Assembly (NCBI RefSeq): GCF_905171775.1
Contig: NC_053499.1
Location: 138,430,422 to 138,494,421 of the forward strand
From: Rana temporaria
Lineage: Eukaryota; Chordata; Amphibia; Anura; Ranidae
Direction of reading: 5' to 3'
DNA length: 64,000 bases
Shown here: piece after piece, positions 53,398 to 64,000 of the stretch
Layout of the letters: each line of letters opens with the position of its first letter
Position numbering within the stretch: the first letter of the stretch is position 1
Notes under the pieces: model-generated
What the model saw: only the letters and a program-made list of their open reading frames with translations
What the model was told of the DNA's origin: nothing
The model's database searches: none
Translations under genes and position numbers: made by a program

Positions 53398-53854
53398 GAA
53401 AAAATTGAAGAGCACTTCAGTCCAGAGCTAAAAGTCAGTCATTGTACCACTTGGGATCAGAATATTACTGCACTGTGTGGTGCTCATATTATGTGAATAC
53501 TGCTTAATGTAGCAGTAAGAAACATTCCCAGCCACCGCTGAAGAAGAGGACAGACTTCTAATGTCATCAGACCATCTGGAGAACCCTTGGAAAATGTATG
53601 TGAAGCTTGCAGGTCCTGGTTTTGGCAAAATAACCAGAACCTCTAGGTATGGAGGAAAATGTGACATGCTTCCCTGTGACAGTGCCAGAGATTAGCATCC
53701 AAAAGCTAAACTCAACCACTGTCATATAACTGTGGGAGTGGTTTCACCGTTTCCTTGTACTACTGACACAGCTGGTTACCGGGTAGGCTGCAGAGGAGCA
53801 AGAAAGTTCAAATACGTGTAGATAGAATGCATATAAGAGGTTACTGTATATTAG
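53398..53854. other. non-coding, no gene seen
   Basis: No repeat termini or gene recognised. Confidence 0.4.
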
Positions 53855-54545
53855 ACATGTGCACACTGAAAAATGTTGTTTTAGAATTTTGTTTTCATCC
53901 AAAAAATACATTTATTTAGTTACTCCCGAAATTCGTTTTTATTTACTTTGTTTTGTTAAAAAAATAAATATGTCTGAAAATACGAATTAATTATGGTTGA
54001 ATCTGTCATTGAAGGTTTATGGTGTCTGTCGAATGTACTAAGAAGATTCGACGGAGCAGCTTAACTGTACGACGCCGCAATCATACATTTCCGGTCGTAT
54101 GTTCCACCTACAAGCTATAGAAGAATTCTAATGTTGTATGACACTAGTAATATTATATTTATAAATTATTATTACCAGTCAACCAACAATCTAATTCTTC
54201 TATAGCCTGTGGGCCGAGCATTTGACCGGAAATGTACGATTGAGGCGTCATACAGTTTAGCTGCTTGTCGAATCTTCTTAGAACTTTCGACAGACACCAT
54301 AAGCCTTTTAATGACAGATTCAAACGTTTGTAGGTTTTTTGCTGCTTCATCAAATCTTCGTCGTTCATGTCGAATGGTCTGGTCTACGCCAACACTGTCT
54401 CTATAATGTCGAATCTTTTCTCTCTATGTCGAATCTTTCCTTTCTATGTAGAATAATCTTGGACTAATAGAGTTAAGGTTAGGCACATTCGACCACAGGT
54501 TCGATAGACACAGATTGCTATTGTTAACGTCATGTCGAATCTCCT
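53855..54545. mobile_element. palindromic element, GACATGTGCACACTGAAA family, right-truncated copy B
   Basis: Same order as copy A: ACATGTGCACACTGAAAAAT, ATTCGACGGAGCAGCTTAAC, central palindrome near 54165, GTCGAATCTTTTCTCTCTAT, GTTAAGGTTAGGCACATTCG and CATGTCGAATCTCCTATC. It ends near the same internal point as copy A, suggesting both derive from one truncated master. Confidence 0.72.
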
Positions 54546-54551
54546 ATCTAT

Positions 54552-54990
54552 AGCTCAGCTAATAAAAAAGTGAGTGCAGTGTGCACATACGTAGTTTGGA
54601 CAGCCCAAAATGGCCGCTAATAAGTTCAGCTTGAGAATGAGAGTGCACTAGTCTGCACCGTGCACAGCTTGAATGGCCCAGAGTGACCACTACTGAGTTA
54701 AACTAGAAAAGTAGGGAGTGCACTATGCACGTGCACCGGTTGGATGGCCTAGAGTGGCTGCTACTGAGCTCAGCTAGAGAAGGAGAGAGCACACTGTGCG
54801 TGCGTGCAGCTTGGATGTCCCGGAGCACCTTCTATTGAACTCAGCTAGAAAATGAGAGAGTACACTGTGAAAATACAAGACAGAGTGCATACATGCAGTT
54901 TGGGTGGTCTGTATCAGCTACAGAGAGAGCCCACAGTGTGCATGAGCTGCTTGAAATTGCCAGTAGTGGCCACTAGTGGGCACACAATTG
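54552..54990. repeat. tandem array of about 80-bp units
   Basis: About five degenerate units each carrying a GAGTGCACT(A/G)TGCAC block, a CAG(C/T)TTGGATGGCC block and a GTGGCCACTACTGAGCTCAG block. Follows directly on copy B of the preceding element and may belong to a composite element. Confidence 0.75.
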
Positions 54991-55924
54991 TAGTGTCAGC
55001 CCCCTACAGCAGGATGGAGGGGAATTGACAGGCCAGCATTTTTGTAGAAAGCCCCCTCCCACACACACTCACAGCTTTATATGTAATGGAAGGAGGTGCA
55101 CCACTTGAAACAGAAGGAGCAATAGCATGTACTATTCAGTGGATATGGAATTGCATAGGAGGCTTTTTGAAAAATTGCAAACTTATACTCTAATGCATTA
55201 TGAACATTAATCTTATATATAGTACAGCTATTTCCATCATTACAATTTATAGTATGGAAGATGGAATTTTTTCCACTGATCAGCTGTCCCTGGGTCAATG
55301 CTGAACACTTGACAAGCTAACATGATTGCAACATTTCTTTTCTTTTCAGCATAATCTACTGACTAAGAAAGTGTGTTGTTTAAACACAACTGACACCATC
55401 CATCTTGTTAGTGACTGATTGCTCTCCCTGCAGTAAAAGTTATCTGTGAGAAGATAGACATGTCAAAATCTTCCCTGTAGACTTAACGGTAGAACAATTG
55501 CTAAATGAAAAGAAGTGGCACTTTTCAGGATTACAATCTTATTCAGCTTCAATGAGACCTGCATTAGTGTGGCTTCTGATTAGGTACAAAGTGAAGATAT
55601 ATTACTTAGGGGCTGAAATCACCTCGCCATGGCTGTATGTCTTCCATGTCTTCTATGGGTTAGATGCCATCTCCTTAAATAGGAATTGTCACACAAATAC
55701 CTGTAAAACATACAATTGTAAATTGAATAGAGACTTAATTAGATGGACTATTGAAAGTAGAAAGAAATTCAATGAATAATTACAAGAAGAGATTGTTGAC
55801 AGTTAAGACCAAAGTGATGGCTCTTGTGGTCACAGATTGAGCCGGAGAATTGCATCATGGGAAGAACATGTTTGGCAATATTTTAAAGGAATTTATAGTT
55901 ATTTTGTATATATATACATATACA

Positions 55925-55925
<1 letters not shown>
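54991..55925. other. unique non-coding sequence
   Basis: A 93-codon frame (55498-55779) has no recognisable domain or splice context. Nothing else seen. Confidence 0.4.

Positions 55926-55982
<57 letters not shown>
55926..55982. repeat. (AT)n microsatellite
   Basis: About 57 bp of AT dinucleotides. Confidence 0.97.
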
Positions 55983-55987
<5 letters not shown>

Positions 55988-56271
55988 ATTTGTTACTGTG
56001 GTCAAGAGCTACACGTTTTACATTTTTTTTTAAATAGTCAGGCCAGCCTTTCTTAACCAGGGTTCCATAAATCTCTAGTGCTAGGAGTTCCTTGAGCAAT
56101 GAACAATTTCAGACACTCGGATGAGTAACGATTGACAACAATTATCTTTCTAGCTATCTGCAAGCTTTAGTTATCTGTAAAAGGGTATTCTTCCCACTGC
56201 ACTCTATCCACTGGACTCTTCCCATTGGCAATACTTTATGTGGGGTCACACTTCATTTACATAAAACAGGC

Positions 56272-56452
56272 CCACATCTTCCATATTTGAATTAGGCGGG
56301 CTTACGCCGGCCCTTATACGCTCCGCCGCCGTAACTTTGGGCGCATAATCTTTCTGAATACCATACTCGCCTCTCAAAGTTACGGCGGCGTAGCGTATAG
56401 GAGATATACGCTACGCCCGCCTAAAGATACACAATTGTATCTGAATCCGGGC
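56272..56452. mobile_element. short palindromic MITE, GGCCCACATCTTCC...GAATCCGGGCC
   Basis: Inverted words AGGCGGGCTTACGCCGG, TACGCTCCGCCGCCGTAACT and AGTTACGGCGGCGTAGCGTA fold the 181-bp unit on itself. Related in vocabulary to the GATCCACA family (36.2 and 49.4 kb). Confidence 0.7.
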
Positions 56453-56574
56453 CAATATGTTTATTTACATATCATTTTTATATCATCTCGTTTTATTATT
56501 AGCGCTGCTTAATTTACTTATGGCTGTTACGAGCTGGGATCACAGTTTGTAATTGGCTGTTTGTTGTTCAGAGG

Positions 56575-56685
56575 TGGGGGACCTAGTACGGATTTCTGAG
56601 GCCGGACACTGCAAGGTGTATTTACACCTTAATGCATAGGACGCATTAAGGTAAAAAAAAAAAAACACATGGGTTTACAACCCCT
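56575..56685. mobile_element. TTAA-type MITE, right end fragment
   Basis: ACACTGCAAGGTG, CTTAATGCATAGGACGCATT and GGGTTTACAACCCCT, then TTAA (56686-56689). Matches the right end of 51322-51801. Confidence 0.7.
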
Positions 56686-56944
56686 TTAAGGGAAGAAAAT
56701 GTTTAGGAGTTAGAACCACTTTAATGTTAAAAATAACTTTGCACCCTTTTTATCATATGAACCATTTTTTTTTTTTTATACAAGCACCTCTTCTCTAGTC
56801 TTTTCTCAGCTGATCTCCATGTTTCCTATAACTTTGGTTGCCCTTTTCTACACTTTCTTCTACATCATTCATTTTGTGAATATTTAATTTTTCCCTTCCT
56901 ATGCCCCGTATATATTTCCCCGGAATTGCCCCTTCTTATGCCCT

Positions 56945-57632
56945 GGAATATCCGACAAGAAAAGTGAGATTTGAGCTTTTGGTCGGAAATTCCGACCGTG
57001 TGTAGGCTCCATCGGAATTTTTCTGTCGGAATTTCCGCCAACAAAAATTTGAGATCTGGTTCTCAAATTTTTAGATGGAAAAAATTCCAATCGTCTGTAG
57101 CAATTCTGAAGCGCAAAATTCCGACGCATGCTTGGAAACAATTCTACAGTACTCGGAGGCATTGAACTTAATTTTTTCGGCTTGTCGTAGTGTTGTATGT
57201 CACCACGTTCTTGGCGGTCGAAAGTTCAGAGATCTTTTGTGTGACCGTGTGTATGCAAGCCAAGCTTGAGCGGAATGATCGTGTGTGGGCCCCATCGGTT
57301 ATTTATTAATTGGTTAAAAAAAAGCAATCTTGTTTTAAATTTAACCAATGGATACCTAACCGATAGAAAAAAAAACGATCATTAGTAGGCACGTCCATCG
57401 GTTAAAAATCCATGCATGCTCAGAATCAAGTCGACGCATGCTTGGAAGCATTGAACTTCGTTTTTTCCAGCACATCGTTGTGTTTTACTGTACGTCACCG
57501 CATTCTGACACAATCGTTTTTTTAACCAATGGTGTGTAGGCACGACTGACCATCAGTCAGCTTCATCGGTTAACCGATGAAAATGGTCCATCAGACCGTT
57601 TTCATCGGATGGACCGATCGTGTGTACAGGGC
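56945..57632. mobile_element. chimeric palindromic MITE (GGAATTTC stem joined to CCGATG stem)
   Basis: 56945-57255 uses GTCGGAATTTCCG words, and its core has CGACGCATGCTTGGAAAC and TGTATGTCACCACGTTC. At about 57255-57290 it changes to GATCGTGTGTGGGCCCC and CCATCGGTTA words that run to CCGATCGTGTGTACAGGGC before TTA (57633-57635). The second part is an inverted, nearly complete CCGATG variant like 37900-38318. So two stem variants are fused at an inner junction. Confidence 0.75.
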
Positions 57633-57817
57633 TTAACTCTTTGCCCTTAGTAAAAAAAAGAACAAAAGAACAAAAAAACTAACAAAAAATGACAAACAAA
57701 CAACATTCTGCTGTTTATAAACCTCAGTAGATCAAACTGAAATGTAATAAAAAAAAGTCTCAATGGGACATCATTTCTAATAATGGCAATTACAGCTTTA
57801 TTTTTGAATAATTGAAA

Positions 57818-58489
<672 letters not shown>

Positions 58490-59590
58490 TAGGGATGGAT
58501 GAACGGTTCGGCCAGAGCATAAGTACAGGCCAATTTTTGCTGTTCGGAGGTTCGTCGAACAGCCCCTTGAACCGACCACAATGCATTGCAGTGTTGAACA
58601 GTGCATTGCAAGCCCTGATAGCTGAAGCAGTGAAAGCTTCAGCCAATCAGGGCACAGAGCACTGTCAGAGTCATGATTGGACACTGTCATCATAACTTTA
58701 TTCAATCATGGCTCATTCACGCCCCACAGTATAAAATTATTCTTTCAATGGCAGTAATTTTCGGGGTGATTTTGGCGTGGAGAGAGATAGAACTCTGTTC
58801 AGTGCTATTAATTAGTTAGTGTGATATACTGTGCTATTTTGCTTCAATTGTAAGTGTAGAATAATAATTTAGTGTCAGTCTAGGGATAGTGTAAGTGTAG
58901 TGAGTAGGACCATCACTCAGCTTTGCATAGTGTGCAGCTAGAGTAGGGACAGCTCAGATAGTTTCCGTGTAGTGTAGTGAGACCGTGTCATTTATACATA
59001 CATTAGTGTAGAGTAGGGACAGCTCAGATAGATTCAGTGCAGTGTAGTGAGACCGTGTCAGTATTCTTGACATTAGTGTATACTATAGCTAGAGTAGGGA
59101 CAGTTCATATAGTGTCAGTGTAGTGACGGTTGAACACTATCTATTTGATTGCATTACTGCCAGTTTAACGCCATTTACTTCTGTGTGCATTACTGCCAGT
59201 TAAAAGCCATTTACTTCTGTGTGCGTTACTGCCAGTTTAACACCATATAGTTTTGCGTGAGTTACTGCCAGTTTAAGGCCATATCATTTTGTGCGTTACT
59301 GCCAGTTTAACGCTACTTACTTCTGTGTGTGTCACTGCCAGTTTAAAGCCATATAGTTCTGTGTGCGGTACTGCCAGTTTAACGCCATATCATTTTGCAT
59401 GTGTTACTGCAAGTTTAAAGCCATATCGTTCTGTGTGCGTTATTGCTAGTTTAAAGCCATATAGTTTTGTGTGTTACTGCCAGTTTAACGCCATATCGTT
59501 TTGCGTGCGTTACTGCCAGTTTAATGCAATATCGTTTTGCGTGCATTACTGCCAGTTTAACGCCATATAGTTCTGTGCGTCACTGTACGT
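58490..59590. mobile_element. hAT-like element start (TAGGGATGGATGAAC) with internal tandem array
   Basis: Begins TAGGGATGGATGAACGG, close to the proven hAT-type end at 10874. Continues with ATGCATTGCAGTG words, CAGTATAAAATTATTC (TATA-like at about 58729) and GTGTAGTGAGACCGTGTCA repeats at 58970-59060, then the 38-bp array. No right end was found, so the assignment and the right limit are tentative. Confidence 0.45.
59150..59590. repeat. minisatellite, about 38-bp unit GTTACTGCCAGTTTAA
   Basis: About eleven units of 36-40 bp: GTTACTGCCAGTTTAACGCC followed by ATATCGTTTTGCGTGC or TACTTCTGTGTGC. Variants alternate A/C and T/C at fixed positions. The open frame across 59289-59570 (repeats of Val-Thr-Ala-Ser-Leu) only translates this array. 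Confidence 0.92.
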
Positions 59591-60026
59591 TTTGCACATT
59601 ATATTGCAGTATAATATAGTGTATCCATGGAGTGTGTCTGTGTAGTGTGAGTGTTCAAATTAAAGGGCACCAAACACCTATTTACATTGATTAAAGTGCA
59701 TCTACGTACAGATTTCAACTTCTTCTTTACATTTGCTTATAAGCACTGTAGGATTACAATGGTAAGGCGCCACCGACACCCAAAGACCAATTTTAACACA
59801 CCTGTTACTTCTATCCAAAGTCAAAGTGACACCAGAATGTATCCAAAAAATCTCTAAACTTATTCTCAGTGCAACTACATTGTGGCGTAATCGTACACAC
59901 TGACTCCCCAGCTGTTGCTGAGGAAAATAAATGCAGCTTACAGGAAAAATTACATTGTTTTGGGTTTATAAATTTAATTATTACTGCAGCAGATTCTAGA
60001 CATGGTTCAGATCTGCCACTTTACAG
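59591..60026. other. non-coding, no gene
   Basis: Possibly the continuation of the preceding element; no termini or gene recognised. Confidence 0.35.
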
Positions 60027-60029
60027 TTA

Positions 60030-60577
60030 TGCCACGTACACACGATAATTTTTCAGCATGAAAAAAAAGGTTGTTTTCAGCATGTCCAAAAAACAACGTT
60101 TTCCCAACGTTATCATTAAAAACGATGTTGCCCACACACCATAGTTTTGAAAAATTGATCTAGCAAAGCACAGTGACGTACAACACGTACAACGGCACTA
60201 TAAAGGGGAAGTTCCATTTGCCTTTGGGCTGCTTTAGCTGATTCAGTGTTAGTAAAAGACGATTCACGCTTTTCTGTCTGTTACAGCGTGATGAATGTGC
60301 TTACTCCATTATGAACGGTAGTTTTACCAGAACGAGCGCTCCCGTCTCATAACTTGCTTCTGAGCATGCGCAGGTTTTTTACGTCGTTTTAGCCCACACA
60401 CGATCATTTTTTACAACCCGAAAAACGGCGTTAAAAAATGCAGCATGTTCGAATTTTTTTCTTGTCGTTTTTCAGAACCTGAAAAATGATGTGTAGCCCA
60501 CACACGATCATTTTAAATGGCGTTTTTTTAAAAACAACGTTTTTTTCATGCTGAAAAATGATTGTGTGTACGCGGCA
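60030..60577. mobile_element. palindromic MITE with TATA-bearing core
   Basis: Ends TGCCACGTACACACGATAAT and ATTGTGTGTACGCGGCA; TTA precedes, ATA follows (one change). Core: GTGACGTACAACACGTACAA, GGCACTATAAAGGGGAAGTT, GTTACAGCGTGATGAATGTG, ACGGTAGTTTTACCAGAACG and CTTCTGAGCATGCGCAGG. Very similar to 18791-19392. Confidence 0.85.
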
Positions 60578-60604
60578 ATAGACTAAGGGGACCCCCTAGG
60601 CACT

Positions 60605-60775
60605 ATATTGGAAGGAATTTTTCATTTTTAGGCATTCGCTTTAAAAATCAAAAAATCGCTGCTCATTTAAACTTTCACTGCTCACAAACTTTTTTTTTAT
60701 TGATACATGTCCCCCGGGGCAGGACTCGGACCCCTATAACCATTGTATGCCCAATTACTTGCATTTAAGCACGTT
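60605..60775. repeat. fragment of the 10874-12336 hAT-like element
   Basis: TTGATACATGTCCCCCGGGG, GGCAGGACTCGGACCCC and CCAATTACTTGCATTTAAG correspond to one arm of the 1.46-kb element (12110-12200). Confidence 0.6.
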
Positions 60776-60803
60776 TGGCGGTGTCAGTAGAGTATTGGAT
60801 GGT

Positions 60804-61013
60804 GCAGGTGGGAGAATGGATGGACAGCCGCACTCCAAAAAGTCTTGTTAGTCAGCTATGACTAAGCATTAGTTGTTAATGCGAAACGCGTCAGCTGTCT
60901 ATCCCACTGTATGCTGTTGTGTGCTGTGCATTTTTTCCTTTTTACAATAAAGAGCACGTCTTTTTTCAACAAGACTTTTTGGAGTGCGGCTGTCCATCCA
61001 TTCTCCCACCTGC
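60804..61013 (+). mobile_element. retroelement-like unit: perfect 46-bp inverted repeat around a hammerhead-like motif
   Basis: 60804-60849 and 60968-61013 are exact reverse complements over 46 bp (GCAGGTGGGAGAATGG...CCATTCTCCCACCTGC). The 118-bp loop holds the hammerhead-like core (60851-60899), then TTTTTACAATAAAGAGC (poly(A)-signal-like at about 60946). The unit interrupts older sequence that contains AGTATTGGATGGTGC and GTAGTGGATGATGTC words. Confidence 0.75.
60851..60899 (+). ncRNA. hammerhead-ribozyme-like motif with complete stems
   Basis: Stem I CAGCT (60853-60857) pairs with AGCTG (60893-60897). The first core box is ATGACTA (CTGANGA with changes at C3 and G8), followed by an extra A. 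Stem II GCATT-AGTTGTT-AATGC is perfect; then GAAAC; ACGCGT is a minimal stem III; C60892 would precede the cut. All helices are kept although the core is altered, which argues for descent from a real ribozyme more than chance. Confidence 0.6.
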
Positions 61014-62639
61014 TTAATTCTATGCATTGCCAGCACCCGTGTGATTCCTGAGTGGACATTGAATACCTGCCTGTGCTCATCTGGAGCGGCGGTCTCCCTA
61101 CCTAGAGTAGTGGATGATGTCTTAGGGTAGAGATTGGTTTCCGTAGGGCAGTGGATGGTGCCAGAAGTTTTTATTTTTATTATTTTACTTTTTACAATTG
61201 TATGGTTTGAATTATTGTATTACAATTTTATTTTAAAGAGCCCTGTTAGTGGTCTTTGGTGAAATATGGGGAGTCTAAACAGGGGGGAATCTGCACCACG
61301 CAGCGTGATAAGGGTGTGCCCAGGCACACCTGGCACACCCTGTGCGCACACCTATGCTGATAGACCTTATAGGCAGCCCAATAGCCAGGTAGCAGATTGA
61401 AAATGCTGTTGCTAATTAAGAGACTTGTTTTATGTTTCTATGCTTCTTGGAACCTGAGCATATACTGCTTCAAAGGGACCAGCTTCCAGTGCTACCTGCT
61501 GATGATATCTAGTATGACACTTAAAATGTATTGATTTAAAATCAGCACAAGGGACATAAGCTACAGTCAGTGGGATGTGTCCCTTGTGCCAATTCCCCTG
61601 CTTTTAGTAGTAATCTTCCTTGGTCCTGCTCCCCTCTATTCCTGTGGCCTTAATCTCTCAGTGCAGCAGGTTTAACAGAACTAAAGAAATATCACAGGCT
61701 CTCAACAAGAGGTCCTGACTGTGTCCACCTTTTCTGCCCAGCTCCGCCATTAATGGAAGCCGTACAACAACTTCTATGAATGAAACAGGATCTAACAATG
61801 GAGAATGGGTTGAAAACTGACTATTCAGAATCACTTTGATCCCTCCCAACACCCCTAGTTAAAGAAGAGGAAGAACAGTGTGGTTTCCAAACCCCAGGAC
61901 CATTGCACTGGACTGTGTGGGTGGTGAAACTGTATTACTCATAAAGGTAAGTGCATAGGATGTTAGTTCACCTTTTCATTTTTTTTTTTTTTTTTTAAGT
62001 GAACTTACAACTTAAATAAATATTCAATTGCCTCTGTAGCTACATGCACTGTGGAGAAATTCTTCATTAAAATCCAAAGCAGACATGTAGTTGCATGAGC
62101 TGCTTATTCATCATTGGCAGTGGGGGGCAGGAGAAGCAGTGCAGCAAAGTCATTGCACGGAAGGGGTGCGGGGGGTTGTAAGTGCTGAGAAAAGGACTTG
62201 AACATTGCTTCCTTCTGCTGTGTATTCTGAGAATTAGTTGCTCCACAGTGCCTGCAGCTACAGTGGTCAATGAGGCCACACATTTATTTTAAGCAACAGA
62301 AAGACTAGGTTCAGAGAGATGAATGAGAATTCCAAAGCTATAGACAAATTAGAAAGTTAGTTCTCTTTAACTGCAAACAATAATAGTTTTTTTGGTCTTT
62401 TTTGGTGTTCAGTAATTTAAATGAAATATATTAGGTTGTGCCTCAGCGCAAAAGGCTTATCTAATTTTAAACACTTTATTTTTCCCAAAGATTGCATTTC
62501 CATATAAACAATTGCTCATGAAACACAAAAGTTATTGACACAAGCTCCGACGTTCAGAGTACCAGTCTCAGCATCACCGCACCACACTCTGCTCTGAAGA
62601 AGATAAGCTTGGTGCATTATTGTTGGCTTATAAGAGATT
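61014..62639. other. non-coding with minor hairpins, no gene
   Basis: GGGTGTGCCCAGGCACACC then TGGCACACCC (about 61312-61341) forms a hairpin and is a common amphibian repeat end. GCACAAGGGACATAAG and GGATGTGTCCCTTGTGC (61543-61590) form another. A T16-type run lies at 61980-61996. Frames of 60-70 codons here show no domain. Confidence 0.4.
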
Positions 62640-63110
62640 TAAACTAGTTGACACTAGATAATAGAGGAGATTTACATTGAAAATCATTTATTTATTCTAC
62701 TACAAAAAAGAAAAAATAATCACCAGAATATTTATTTGAATTATCGCTGGAACCCCCTAATCTAATTTACAGTCCGTATCCTGAAGATATTTTGCATTTG
62801 AACATCTTCAAGGTGAACATTGCAATGGCATTGAGCATTTATCTGAATTACAATTTCCATAATAAGAAAATAAATATCACCTATGCCAGAGGATTATAGA
62901 ATTATGGGTCATAATAAAGGCAATTTAATAAGCATATATCTAATTTGCTTTAATTAAAAAATTAGTAATAGTAACTGTAATATACTTTGGTTTGCTGAGG
63001 TTTACGCAATAAAAGGTGACATGATCTGAATAGTTTGTAGAAGCATAAAATCAGCTTCAGTCTCTAAAACTAAAAAAAAAAAAAGTATAAAACGGAAACG
63101 GTAAAGCACT
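62640..63110. other. unique AT-rich island
   Basis: Repeat-free with TAAT-rich words (TTTGCTTTAATTAAAAAATT, GGCAATTTAATAAGC). Candidate conserved island by composition only; no exon. Confidence 0.25.
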
Positions 63111-63239
63111 GTATATACAGTGCTTTGAAAAAGTATTCATACCCCTTGAAATGTTCCACATTTTGTCATGTTACAACCAAAAACGTAAATGTATTTTATT
63201 GGGATTGTATGTGATAGACCAACACAACGTGGCACATAA

Positions 63240-63504
63240 GAGCCGGTTCACACAGGGGCGGCACGACTTCGGGGGCGACTCGGCCAGGCGACCTGAAAAC
63301 GACTTGCAAGGCGATTTGCAAAATGACTTCTGTATAGAAGTCAATGCAAATCGCCCCGAGTCGCCCCCGAAGTAGTACAAGAACCTTTTTCTAAGTCGGA
63401 GCGACTTGCGTCGCTCCTATTAGAACGGTTCTATTCACTACAATGGGACGCGACTTGTCAGGCGGCTGTGTCGCCTGACGTGTCGCCCCAGTGTGAACCG
63501 GGTC
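63240..63504. mobile_element. GTTCACAC-family palindromic MITE with TAA duplication, nested in Tc1
   Basis: Ends GAGCCGGTTCACAC and GTGTGAACCGGGTC, TAA at 63237-63239 and 63505-63507. The host Tc1 copy at 48 kb reads through this point (GGCACATAATTGTGAAG), confirming insertion and the 3-bp target. Stem words GGGGCGACTCGG and GTCGCCCCGAGTCGCC type. Confidence 0.92.
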
Positions 63505-63604
63505 TAATTGTGAAGTGGAAGGAAAATAAATAATGGTTTTCCAAATACATATCTGAAAAGTGTGGCGTACATTTGTATTCATCCCCTCTGAGTCAATACT
63601 TTGT

Positions 63605-63950
63605 AGAATCACCATTCGCTGCAATTACAGCTGCAAGTCTTTTTGGGGATGTCTCTACCAGCTTTGCACATCTGGAGAGGGACATTTTTTTCCCATTCTT
63701 CTTTGCAAAATAGCTCAAGATCTTCCAGATTGAGTGGAGAGCGTCTGTGAACAGCAATTTTCAAGTCCTGTCACATATTCTCAATTGGTTGGTTGGTCCA
63801 GTTTTGGTCTGGACTTTGACTGGGCCATTCTAACACATGAATATGCTTTGATCTTAACCAATTCATTGTAGCTCTGGCTGTATGTTTAGGGTCGTTGTCC
63901 TGCTGGAAGGTGAACCTCCACCCCAGTCTCAAGTCTTTTGTAGACTTTAA
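63605..63950 (-). pseudogene. Tc1-like transposase, C-terminal catalytic fragment
   Basis: Minus-strand reading STKDLRLGWRFTFQQDNDPKH (second catalytic Asp kept in QQDNDPKH), TARATMNWLRSKHIHVLEWP and SQSPDQNW, then a frame break before NQPIEN (third acid region). Further downstream is the conserved Tc1 non-coding end. The first catalytic Asp lies beyond the MITE at 63951 and outside the window. Confidence 0.82.
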
Positions 63951-64000
63951 TGCTGCGTACACATGATCAGATTTTCCGAAGGAGTTCTGCAGAAGATTGG
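63951..64000. mobile_element. start of a CGTACACATGATC palindromic MITE
   Basis: TGCTGCGTACACATGATCAG follows TAA (63948-63950) and breaks the Tc1 transposase frame. The rest lies outside the window. AGATTTTCCGAAGGAG suggests yet another stem vocabulary. Confidence 0.7.

Larger units (their letters stand above)
63118..63950 (-). mobile_element. Tc1-like DNA transposon, right part beyond window or lost
   Basis: Starts CAGTGCTTTGAAAAAGTATT after TA (63116-63117), with the long terminal region seen inverted at 47866-48118. A GTTCACAC MITE sits at 63240-63504 and another MITE begins at 63951. The transposase lies on the minus strand (63600-63950). The other end is outside the window. Confidence 0.88.

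Noticed and set aside
55498..55779. 93-codon frame in otherwise unique sequence
   Set aside because: No recognisable domain, atypical composition, no splice-site context; expected by chance in AT-rich DNA of this length.
59289..59570. 93-codon open frame with repeated Val-Thr-Ala-Ser-Leu motifs
   Set aside because: It only translates the 38-bp minisatellite; no start context or homologous protein pattern.
59150..59590. CRISPR-like repeat array
   Set aside because: Units are contiguous degenerate tandem repeats without unique spacers, and the sequence is vertebrate nuclear DNA.

Overview
The window reads as a gene-free stretch of a repeat-rich vertebrate nuclear genome. The repeat repertoire points to a frog, most likely a ranid: palindromic MITEs with CGTACACACGATC ends, TTAA-flanked GCGGTTGTAAAC elements, 'gaaacgcgtc' elements, Tc1-like elements, hAT MITEs, a CR1/L2-type LINE tail and long (AT)n arrays. 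That assignment is by recognition, not by a database search. I found no convincing host protein-coding exon, rRNA, tRNA or CRISPR array. Nearly all open frames are shadows of repeats.

Layout. 0-3 kb is mostly unique, with a homeodomain-site-rich island near 1.4-1.7 kb. 3-9 kb holds a decayed LINE tail (3.78-4.25 kb), three abutting palindromic MITEs (4.37-5.43 kb), a near-perfect 146-bp hairpin (8.09 kb) and a hAT-like palindrome containing another MITE. 9-21 kb holds a 1.46-kb hAT palindrome with a perfect 8-bp target duplication, a second hAT MITE with a perfect duplication (14.4 kb), a fold-back Tc1 remnant (16.7 kb) and a TATA-bearing MITE (18.8 kb). 21-31 kb mixes palindromes, a tRNA-derived SINE, candidate conserved islands and a tandemly duplicated palindrome. 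31-45 kb is dense in nested MITEs, LTR-like pieces and minisatellites. 45.6-48.1 kb is one Tc1-like element broken by two later insertions. 49-60 kb has large palindromes, tandem arrays and a chimeric MITE. 60-64 kb ends in another Tc1-like element that is itself hit twice.

How it fits together. Most of the DNA is non-autonomous transposons whose target duplications can be read directly: TA for Tc1, TTAA (once TTCA) for one MITE superfamily, TTA/TAA for the PIF/Harbinger-like palindromes and 8 bp for hAT. The nesting gives relative ages. The most unusual signal is a set of four loci (20.0, 28.4, 47.8 and 60.85 kb) that share the layout of a type I hammerhead ribozyme. The last sits in the loop of a perfect 46-bp inverted repeat. 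A second theme is a family of palindromic MITEs that share ends, 3-bp target duplications and a CRE/TATA-like core while their stems use quite different short words.
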